Position numbers and translations under genes: made by a program. Source: Clostridiales bacterium (GTDB taxonomy: Bacteria > Bacillota > Clostridia > Oscillospirales > Ruminococcaceae). Taken from it: 6,210 bases of DNA. Below are positions 1 through 5,506 of the stretch, one piece after another. The notes beneath the pieces were generated by a model, which ran no database searches, was not told where the DNA came from, and saw only the letters and a list, made by a program, of their open reading frames with translations. Within the stretch, counting starts at the first letter, position 1. Each line of letters begins with the position of its first letter. Location of the stretch: contig JAAZIT010000430.1 in the NCBI GenBank assembly GCA_012800685.1, positions 1-6,210 of the forward strand. The letters are read 5' to 3'.

Positions 1-7
1 AAACAAG

Positions 8-36
8 TTGACTTTACAGCAATAATGTGATATATT
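8..36 (+). promoter_or_regulatory. Sigma-A promoter for the pnuC leader
   Basis: A TTGACT -35 box (8-13) is separated by exactly 17 bases from a TATATT -10 box (31-36), each one base off consensus. Transcription would start near 43, giving a leader of about 130 nt before the pnuC start codon. The promoter lies at the left edge of the window, so upstream operator sites cannot be judged. Confidence 0.7.
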
Positions 37-93
37 GATATAAATTAATAATACCACTAATAAAACTACAACTACAACTACCACCGGGTAGAA

Positions 94-160
94 AATGCAG
101 AAGCATTCGTGTGCACATCGTTAGGTCTTTGAAGATGTGCATTCGGGTGCTTATTTTTTA
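94..160 (+). promoter_or_regulatory. Putative transcription attenuator in the pnuC leader
   Basis: Bases 103-119 pair with 134-150 to give a 17-position stem with one T-T mismatch (110/143) and a few G-T pairs, around a 14-base loop (120-133). The stem runs directly into TTATTTTTTA (151-160), the layout of an intrinsic terminator, and the ribosome site of pnuC begins two bases later. The lower 5' arm can instead pair upstream: AATGC (94-98) with GCATT (103-107). A further small hairpin, CTACC/GGTAG (78-82/87-91), sits just before it. Competing structures ahead of a terminator are typical of a riboswitch or attenuator. The pairings are seen in the sequence; the regulatory role and any ligand (perhaps an NAD-related metabolite, given the gene) are inference. 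I could not match it to a known riboswitch class. Confidence 0.6.
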
Positions 161-161
161 T

Positions 162-167
162 GGAGGA
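162..167 (+). promoter_or_regulatory. Ribosome binding site fixing the pnuC start
   Basis: GGAGGA lies six bases before the ATG at 174. This makes 174 the start in preference to the in-frame GTG at 111, which lies inside the leader hairpin and would add 21 residues unlike the family's N-terminus. Confidence 0.85.
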
Positions 168-173
168 TTTAAA

Positions 174-878
174 ATGGAAAAAGTCAAATCACTAATCAAC
201 TATTTTTCGAAAGGCGAAATAATTTTATGGTTCACATCAATTTTACTTATCGTTGTTTCTTTTTGTTTTTTTAACAATGGAGGTTATCTTACTCTTGTTG
301 CATCGATTATAGGAGCTACATCTCTGATTTTCAATGCAAAGGGTAATCCTTTTGGTCAGTTCCTAATGGTCATATTTAGCGTTTTATATGGTATGATATC
401 CCTCACCTTTAATTATTATGGTGAAATGATAACATATCTCGGAATGACTGCACCAATGGCTGTATTTGCCCTAATTTCATGGCTACGAAACCCTTATAAT
501 GGAAACAAATCTGAGGTAAAAGTTAACCGTTTAAAAGGCAAAGAAATTGCTTTTATGATAATATTGACGGCTATAATTACTTTTATTTTCTATTTTATTT
601 TAAAGGCTTTCAATACAGCAAATATAATCCCTAGTACAATTTCAGTTATAACAAGCTTTGTTGCCGTTTATCTAACCTTTAGGCGAAGTGCTTATTACGC
701 TCTTGCTTATGCTGCAAATGATATAGTTTTAATCGTTTTATGGGTTTTGGCTACGATTTCCGATATCTCTTATATGTCGGTTATAATATGTTTTGTTATG
801 TTCTTTGTTAATGATATCTATGGTTTTATAAATTGGTCTAAGATGAAAAAGCGTCAAGTAGATGTTGTAAATGAATAA
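174..878 (+). CDS. pnuC: PnuC-family nicotinamide riboside (or related vitamin) transporter
   Basis: This 234-residue, very hydrophobic protein is a likely inner-membrane facilitator of the PnuC family. These proteins usually admit nicotinamide riboside, which is then trapped by phosphorylation for NAD synthesis; relatives carry thiamine or riboflavin. About seven to eight membrane segments can be seen (roughly 16-33, 36-53, 58-80, 86-103, 125-145, 152-168, 174-194 and 198-217). Features recalled from the family are a YGE after the third segment (82-84), an AND...LW stretch (181-190) and the C-terminal NDIYGFINW (213-221) followed by a basic tail. Length is normal for the family. The start at 174 is chosen for its strong ribosome site. 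No kinase or NAD gene is adjacent, so the substrate is not settled by context. The family call is firm; nicotinamide riboside as cargo is inferred. Expression probably depends on the attenuator-like leader just upstream. Confidence 0.85.
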   Translation: MEKVKSLINYFSKGEIILWFTSILLIVVSFCFFNNGGYLTLVASIIGATSLIFNAKGNPFGQFLMVIFSVLYGMISLTFNYYGEMITYLGMTAPMAVFALISWLRNPYNGNKSEVKVNRLKGKEIAFMIILTAIITFIFYFILKAFNTANIIPSTISVITSFVAVYLTFRRSAYYALAYAANDIVLIVLWVLATISDISYMSVIICFVMFFVNDIYGFINWSKMKKRQVDVVNE

Positions 879-1053
879 TTATGGTATTTTAAAATATAAA
901 TTTAGAATAATTAGAGAAAATAAATTTCAAATATAGACTTTAAGTATAAAATATGTTACTCTATAAATATACTAAGAATTTAATGGGTAATATAAATCAT
1001 GTCAAAGCATAGATGTTTATACTTATTGTTAAATATCTGAAAGGGGTTTTATT

Positions 1054-1839
1054 ATGGCTTCAATTATGGACGGCGAGAGACAGTTTCACATTAAAACTAT
1101 ACCCGAAGAGGTTGGAAGGTATTGTATACTTTGTGGTGATCCAGGGCGAGTTCCGAAGATAGCTAAGCATCTTGACAACCCAAAACAGGTTGCGTTCAAT
1201 CGGGAGTATAATGTTTATACAGGCACACTATTTGGTGAAAAGGTTACGGTTTGTTCAACAGGAATTGGTGGACCATCCGCTGCCATTGCTGTAGAAGAGC
1301 TTATTAAATGTGGTGCAGATACTTTTATTAGGGTTGGAACTAGTGGAGGAATGGATTTATCCGTTTCTGGCGGGGATTTAGTTATTGCTAATGCTGCTGT
1401 AAGAGGTGAGGGAACTTCAAAGGAGTATATTCCTATTGACTATCCTTCAGTAGCAAATTTTGAGGTGACAAGTGCTTTGGTTCAATCGGTCAAAGGGCTA
1501 TGTAATAATGAAATTGGAAATAAGTATCATGTGGGAATTGTCCACTCAAAAGACAGCTTTTACGGTGAGGTTGAGGCAAACGCTTCCCCAATGTCGGAAG
1601 ATATAATTAGTCGATGGGATTCATATTTGAAATCCAGTTGTCTAACCTCTGAAATGGAGTGTGCCGCTATTTATGCTGTGGGAATTGCCAAAAAGGTTCG
1701 CTGTGGTGCTGTATTAGTTGCACTCTGGAATGTTGAACGCTCAAAAGCAGGGCTTCCAGACAACGTTGTTTCAGACACAAGCAAGGGTATTAAATGTGCT
1801 GTTGAGGCAATTAAGCTTTTAATAGTACAGGATGAATAA
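1054..1839 (+). CDS. udp: Uridine phosphorylase-like nucleoside phosphorylase
   Basis: The 261-residue protein belongs to the nucleoside phosphorylase I family and most resembles uridine phosphorylase, which in the cytosol splits uridine with phosphate into uracil and ribose-1-phosphate. The phosphate-binding set known from E. coli Udp is present: GDPGRV (28-33), Arg50, and Arg93 with Thr96 in RVGTSGG. CSTGIGGPS (67-75) and the ribose-binding Glu-Met-Glu (200-202) also match. The uracil-recognition loop after Phe169-Tyr170 is atypical: the Gln and Arg used in E. coli (Gln166, Arg168) appear to be Glu172 and a non-Arg residue, so exact base specificity is uncertain. AAGGGG (1041-1046) stands seven bases before the ATG. 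The gene is 175 bases after pnuC, and no convincing promoter was found between them, so read-through from pnuC is possible. A stem-loop terminator follows. Purine nucleoside phosphorylase is the main alternative. Confidence 0.83.
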   Translation: MASIMDGERQFHIKTIPEEVGRYCILCGDPGRVPKIAKHLDNPKQVAFNREYNVYTGTLFGEKVTVCSTGIGGPSAAIAVEELIKCGADTFIRVGTSGGMDLSVSGGDLVIANAAVRGEGTSKEYIPIDYPSVANFEVTSALVQSVKGLCNNEIGNKYHVGIVHSKDSFYGEVEANASPMSEDIISRWDSYLKSSCLTSEMECAAIYAVGIAKKVRCGAVLVALWNVERSKAGLPDNVVSDTSKGIKCAVEAIKLLIVQDE

Positions 1840-1849
1840 AAATTATAAA

Positions 1850-1879
1850 GAGGCGTAGGACTCATATCCTATGCCTTTT
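1850..1879 (+). terminator. Intrinsic terminator after the nucleoside phosphorylase gene
   Basis: AGGCGTAGGA (1851-1860) pairs with TCCTATGCCT (1867-1876), ten pairs with one G-T, around the six-base loop CTCATA. The stem continues weakly through 1848-1850/1877-1879 and runs into TTTTATAGATTTT. It starts about ten bases after the stop codon and separates the salvage genes from the trp operon. Confidence 0.8.
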
Positions 1880-1949
1880 ATAGATTTTAAATAATGTCTT
1901 TCTAACACAAGCTAATTTCAACTTTATTTTTAGTATAATACCAATTAAA

Positions 1950-1970
1950 AAGTTTTTTCGGAAAACACTT
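1950..1970. repeat. Imperfect dyad overlapping the trp -35 box
   Basis: Left arm AAGTTTTTT (1950-1958) and right arm AAAACACTT (1962-1970) match as an inverted repeat at eight of nine positions around the centre CGG. The right arm ends on the first two bases of the -35 box. It could be an operator or simply AT-rich chance symmetry. Confidence 0.35.
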
Positions 1971-1997
1971 GACAAATTTAAAATATAAGCATATAAT
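1969..1997 (+). promoter_or_regulatory. Consensus sigma-A promoter of the trp operon
   Basis: Perfect TTGACA (1969-1974) and TATAAT (1992-1997) boxes are separated by the ideal 17 bases. Transcription should start near 2004, a little before the T-box stem I. A full-consensus promoter suits an operon controlled mainly after initiation, by the T-box. Confidence 0.9.
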
Positions 1998-2025
1998 AAA
2001 ATATAACAATTGAAAAGATAAAATC

Positions 2026-2315
2026 CGTAGAGCAAAAGTAAGTAGCTTAGCGATCGGTGTTCAGAGAGTCTGTGGTTGGTGAGAACAGATACATACGAGT
2101 TAGGTGAATGGGTTTGTTAGGAGTCAGGTGAAAAGCGAAAGCTGAGTATCCATGAACGAGTTTCCTGCGTTAGTGGATAGAGGTATTTAGAGGATTAGTC
2201 CTTGCGTATCTTGATATGAGGCGTTAATTTCTCAATTAACGTGAATTTGGGTGGCACCACGGTATGTCTATCGTCCCTTTGCATTTAGTTGCAAGCGGAA
2301 TGATGGGCTTTTTTT
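2026..2315 (+). promoter_or_regulatory. Tryptophan T-box leader (tRNA-Trp sensing riboswitch)
   Basis: The leader senses uncharged tRNA and permits read-through into trpE when tryptophan is scarce. Stem I shows a base helix 2031-2036/2113-2118, the loop-E AGTA (2037-2040) opposite GAA (2106-2108), a helix CTTAGC/GTTAGG (2046-2051/2099-2104), the AGAGAG bulge (2063-2068), and an apical stem TCTGT/ACAGA around GGTTGGTGAGA (2074-2084). The specifier reads TGG at 2109-2111, the Trp codon. Stem III is 2222-2229/2234-2241. The T-box core GGGTGGCACC (2249-2258) forms the antiterminator: GGG (2249-2251) with CCC (2275-2277), and ACGGTA (2259-2264) with TATCGT (2269-2274). The bulge UGGC would pair with an acceptor end carrying G73, as bacterial tRNA-Trp does, which supports the TGG reading over overlapping ATG (Met) or GGG (Gly). 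Confidence 0.96.
2266..2315 (+). terminator. T-box regulated intrinsic terminator
   Basis: The 5' arm 2266-2283 pairs with 2290-2308 (one bulged A at 2300 and one C-C mismatch at 2277/2296) around loop 2284-2289, followed by seven Ts (2309-2315). The 5' arm uses the same bases (2269-2277) that form the 3' side of the antiterminator, so the two structures exclude each other. Confidence 0.9.
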
Positions 2316-2337
2316 ATTGCCCTTTTTAAAATTGATT

Positions 2338-2343
2338 GGGGGA
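2338..2343 (+). promoter_or_regulatory. Ribosome binding site deciding the trpE start
   Basis: GGGGGA is seven bases before the ATG at 2351. It overlaps an upstream in-frame TTG (2336), which is therefore unlikely to be the start. Confidence 0.85.
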
Positions 2344-2350
2344 AATATTT

Positions 2351-3820
2351 ATGTTGTATCCAGAAATCAACCAAGTTAAAGAGTTGCTAAAGGAATATAA
2401 AACTGTTCCTGTTTTTCATGAAATCTTAATTGATTCATATACACCTGTTGAAATGTTTAATGCACTTCACAATGCTTATGAAAATTGTTTTATACTAGAA
2501 TCTGTTGACAATGCTGACAGATGGGGAAGATACTCTTTCGTTGGAATTAACCCAAAGGAAGAGATAGTTCTAAAAAATGGTGTTGCTATGGTTACTAAAA
2601 ATGGTGTTGCTAAAGAAATACAGGTTTCAGACCCAATTGAATTTTTCTCAAAAATAGTTGAAGCCCACAAGTCACCAAAGTTTCCAAACAGACCAAAGCT
2701 TACAGGTGGACTTATGGGATATTTCGGATATGATATGGTAAGATATTTTGAGAAAACTCTTACTAACATTCCAAATGATGATTTAAATATGCCTGATGCA
2801 AATCTATTTTTATTTGATGAAATAGTTGCATATGACCATCTAAGCAACAAGGCTGTTATCATATTAAATATTAATTCTGAAAATGATTGCGACGAGCAAT
2901 TCTCTAATTGTGCAAAAAGAAAAGATGAGATAATTTCAGTATTTAAAAATTATGTTCGAGAGCCAAGAAAAGCTGTTGAGAACAAAGAAATTGAAGTTAA
3001 ATGCAACATGACTAAAGAGAAATTTATTGAAAATGTTGAAACTGCAAAGGAATACATTAAAAATGGTGATGTTTTTCAGGTAGTGCTTTCACAAAGATTT
3101 GAAATTGACAATCCACCAGATAGCTTTGATGCTTACAGAGCCTTGCGTTCAACGAATCCATCACCTTATCTATTTTATTTTGAGCATAAGGACTATACAA
3201 TGGCAGGGGCTTCCCCTGAAATGTTAGTTTCGGTTTTAGGCGATAAGGTTATTACCAAACCAATTGCTGGGACAATAAAGCGTGGAATCACAGATGAGGA
3301 AGATTATAAAAACGAAAAAGCTCTCTTAAACGACCCTAAGGAGCGAGCAGAGCATACAATGCTAGTTGATTTAGGAAGGAATGATATCGGTAAGGTATCT
3401 AAGTTCGGGAGTGTTAAGGTGACAGATTTTATGTTTGTTGAGCGTTATTCAAAAGTAATGCATTTAGTTTCAAACGTTGAGGGAACACTAAGTTCTGAAA
3501 AGAAGCCACTTGATGCACTTATGGCAGTCCTTCCAGCAGGAACTCTTTCAGGTGCTCCAAAGGTAAGAGCAATGGAAATCATTGATGAACTTGAGCCAAC
3601 TAAACGTGGACTTTATGGTGGGACAGTTGGATATCTCGGATTTGATGGAAATCTTGACACCTGTATTGCTATAAGAACAGTGCTTTTCAAAAATAATAAG
3701 GCGTATGTTCAAGCGGGTGGTGGAATTGTTTTAGACAGCGATGCCGAAAGCGAATATCAAGAATCCTGCAACAAAGCGGCGGCAGTTATTAACGCTGTAA
3801 GAGATGCTGTTAACATCTAA
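2351..3820 (+). CDS. trpE: Anthranilate synthase component I
   Basis: This 489-residue protein is the large subunit of anthranilate synthase. It converts chorismate to anthranilate and pyruvate in the cytosol, using ammonia from the TrpG partner. The N-terminal domain carries ILES (48-51), matching the LLES tryptophan-feedback motif, and NPSPY (269-273), also part of the inhibitor site, so end-product inhibition is likely intact. The C-terminal chorismate-binding domain has GASPE (286-290), KPIAGT (303-308), DLGRNDIGKV (340-349), the catalytic-type His371 in KVMHLVSNVEG, PAGTLSGAPK (395-404), and GGGIV (456-460) followed by the Glu-rich metal-binding end SEYQES. Length is normal. It is the first gene of the operon behind the Trp T-box, and its TrpG partner starts 45 bases downstream. 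The feedback motifs distinguish it from PabB and isochorismate synthase. Confidence 0.97.
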   Translation: MLYPEINQVKELLKEYKTVPVFHEILIDSYTPVEMFNALHNAYENCFILESVDNADRWGRYSFVGINPKEEIVLKNGVAMVTKNGVAKEIQVSDPIEFFSKIVEAHKSPKFPNRPKLTGGLMGYFGYDMVRYFEKTLTNIPNDDLNMPDANLFLFDEIVAYDHLSNKAVIILNINSENDCDEQFSNCAKRKDEIISVFKNYVREPRKAVENKEIEVKCNMTKEKFIENVETAKEYIKNGDVFQVVLSQRFEIDNPPDSFDAYRALRSTNPSPYLFYFEHKDYTMAGASPEMLVSVLGDKVITKPIAGTIKRGITDEEDYKNEKALLNDPKERAEHTMLVDLGRNDIGKVSKFGSVKVTDFMFVERYSKVMHLVSNVEGTLSSEKKPLDALMAVLPAGTLSGAPKVRAMEIIDELEPTKRGLYGGTVGYLGFDGNLDTCIAIRTVLFKNNKAYVQAGGGIVLDSDAESEYQESCNKAAAVINAVRDAVNI

Positions 3821-3852
3821 TTTGTTATAAACGAATTGATTACTATGACCTT

Positions 3853-3858
3853 AGGGGG
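3853..3858 (+). promoter_or_regulatory. Ribosome binding site deciding the trpGD start
   Basis: AGGGGG lies seven bases before the ATG at 3866, which opens with the family-typical MILLIDNYDSF. Earlier in-frame starts at 3836 and 3845 would add ten residues without family support. Confidence 0.88.
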
Positions 3859-3865
3859 ATTAAAA

Positions 3866-5503
3866 ATGATATTATTAATAGATAACTATGACAGCTTCAC
3901 CTATAATCTTTATCAAGAAATTGGTGTGCTTTACGAGGATATTTTGGTAGTAAGAAATGATGAAGTAACTATTCAACAAATAATAGATTTAGCACCAGAG
4001 GCAATTGTAATTTCACCAGGTTCTTGTTATCCAAAACAAGCTGGAATTTCAATTAATGTTGTTAAGGAATTTAGTGGCGATATTCCAATATTAGGAGTTT
4101 GTCTAGGACACCAATCAATTGCAGAGGCTTTTGGTGGAAAAACTGTTATTGCTAAGGAACAGCTTCACGGAAAGCAATCCACAATTAAAATTAATCGTTC
4201 AAACCCATTATTTAGCGGACTTCCTGCTGAAATTCAGGTTGCTAGATATCATTCGTTAACAGTTGATTCAATTTCTCTTCCATCATGCTTGTCGGTAATT
4301 GGAACGGATGATAAAGCTCAAATAATGGCATTAAGACACAAAAAGCATCCAACTTATGGCGTTCAGTTTCACCCAGAATCAATATTAACTGAAACAGGAA
4401 AAAAAATTATTTCAAACTTCTTGCGAGATGTTGTTGGAATTAAAATTGCAAGGACTGAAGCTCCCACTCTTTCGGAAAATCAGAGAAACGAGCTTAAGCC
4501 TTATGTTGCAATTGTTTCAGAGGGAAAGGATATGACGGAGGGCGAAGCATATTCAGCAATGGATATTATTATGAGTGATAGGGCTACAAATGCGCAGATT
4601 GCATCTTTCTTAACAGCTTTAAAGATGAAAGGCGAAACTATTGATGAAATTACTGGTTTTGCTAAAATCATGCGTCAAAAAATGGCAGGGCTTGTAAACT
4701 GCTATGACACACTTGATATCGTTGGAACAGGCGGAGACCTTGCAAACAGCTTTAACATCTCAACAACATCATCATTTATTATTGCTGGTGCAGGACAGTC
4801 GGTTGCAAAGCATGGTAACAGAAATGTTTCTTCAAAATGTGGTGCAGCAGATGTATTGGAAGCACTTGGAGTTAAAATTACGTCAAAGCCAGACAAGGCA
4901 ACACAGTGCATAAAAGAGCTTGGGATTTCATTTTTATTCGCTCAAAGCTATCATTCGGCTATGAGGTTTGTAGGGCCGGTTAGACAACAGCTTGGTGTTA
5001 GAACTGTATTTAACATCTTAGGACCTTTAGCTAACCCTGCAAAGGCCGACTATATGATTTTGGGTGTATGTGACACATCGCTACTAGAAATAATGGCAAA
5101 GGTACTTATTAATCTAGGGATTAAATCTGCCATGCTAGTAACTGGTAATGACAAGCTTGATGAAATTTCAATTTCTGATGGTACAACTATTTGCGAAATC
5201 AAAGATAATAAGATTATAAAGTATGAAATAAATCCAGAGGAATTTGGATTGAGAATATACAACAAATCTGAAATTGTTGGAGGAACAGCAAAGGAAAATG
5301 CTGAAATTACATTAAAATTATTAAAAGGTGAAACTAAGGGAGCGAAAAGAGATATTGTTTTGTTAAACTCTGGTTGTGCTTTATATGTATGTGGAAAGGC
5401 CTCAAACATTGAAGAGGGAATAGAAATGGCAAGGGAATCACTTGACAGTGGAAAAGCACTTGAAAAGCTAAATCAGCTTATTGAATTTACGAATAGGATT
5501 TAA
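3866..5503 (+). CDS. trpGD: TrpG-TrpD fusion: anthranilate synthase glutaminase and anthranilate phosphoribosyltransferase
   Basis: This 545-residue protein joins two consecutive pathway steps. Residues 1 to about 190 are a class I glutamine amidotransferase supplying ammonia to TrpE: DNYDSFTYN (6-14), nucleophile Cys79 in GVCLGHQ, and His169/Glu171 in FHPES. The usual SPGPG is SPGSC (50-54), an odd change beside the glutamine site, although the first Gly, which would form the oxyanion hole, remains. After a linker (about 191-212), residues 213-545 are anthranilate phosphoribosyltransferase, which joins anthranilate to PRPP: GTGGD (287-291), NIST (297-300), KHGNR (315-319), GPLANP (386-391), DE (432-433) and NPEEFGL (456-462). 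No stop or frameshift separates the domains, so this is a true fusion. Such fusions are known in E. coli and Thermotoga. trpC starts three bases after its stop codon, suggesting translational coupling. Confidence 0.96.
   Translation: MILLIDNYDSFTYNLYQEIGVLYEDILVVRNDEVTIQQIIDLAPEAIVISPGSCYPKQAGISINVVKEFSGDIPILGVCLGHQSIAEAFGGKTVIAKEQLHGKQSTIKINRSNPLFSGLPAEIQVARYHSLTVDSISLPSCLSVIGTDDKAQIMALRHKKHPTYGVQFHPESILTETGKKIISNFLRDVVGIKIARTEAPTLSENQRNELKPYVAIVSEGKDMTEGEAYSAMDIIMSDRATNAQIASFLTALKMKGETIDEITGFAKIMRQKMAGLVNCYDTLDIVGTGGDLANSFNISTTSSFIIAGAGQSVAKHGNRNVSSKCGAADVLEALGVKITSKPDKATQCIKELGISFLFAQSYHSAMRFVGPVRQQLGVRTVFNILGPLANPAKADYMILGVCDTSLLEIMAKVLINLGIKSAMLVTGNDKLDEISISDGTTICEIKDNKIIKYEINPEEFGLRIYNKSEIVGGTAKENAEITLKLLKGETKGAKRDIVLLNSGCALYVCGKASNIEEGIEMARESLDSGKALEKLNQLIEFTNRI
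5495..5498 (+). promoter_or_regulatory. Ribosome binding site of trpC inside the trpGD end
   Basis: AGGA within the last codons of trpGD stands eight bases before the trpC ATG. Its position inside the upstream gene fits coupled translation. Confidence 0.65.
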
Positions 5504-5506
5504 GAT

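Noticed and set aside
111..173. GTG start at 111 giving a 21-residue N-terminal extension of PnuC
   Set aside because: The extension lies inside the leader hairpin and its U-tract; the strong GGAGGA site points to 174.
43..173. TPP, preQ1 or ZTP riboswitch in the pnuC leader
   Set aside because: I could not find the conserved cores of these classes; the structure is left unclassified.
879..1053. Separate promoter for the nucleoside phosphorylase gene
   Set aside because: Several -10-like TATAAA/TATACT words occur in this AT-rich gap, but none has a credible -35 box at 16-18 bases.
1671..1865. Open frame on the - strand over the end of the nucleoside phosphorylase gene
   Set aside because: It runs through the terminator stem and the Glu-Met-Glu region of a real gene and has no independent support.
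2476..2862. Open frame on the - strand inside trpE
   Set aside because: It lies fully antisense to a well-supported gene, has no ribosome site or recognisable family, and is a by-product of the trpE codons.
4702..4913. Short open frames on both strands inside the trpD part of the fusion
   Set aside because: Both overlap the conserved GTGGD-to-KHGNR core of TrpD; their translations are low-complexity or resemble no protein family, and they lack start signals.
5050..5409. Open frame on the - strand inside the trpD part
   Set aside because: Antisense shadow of a conserved coding region, with no ribosome site and no family features.
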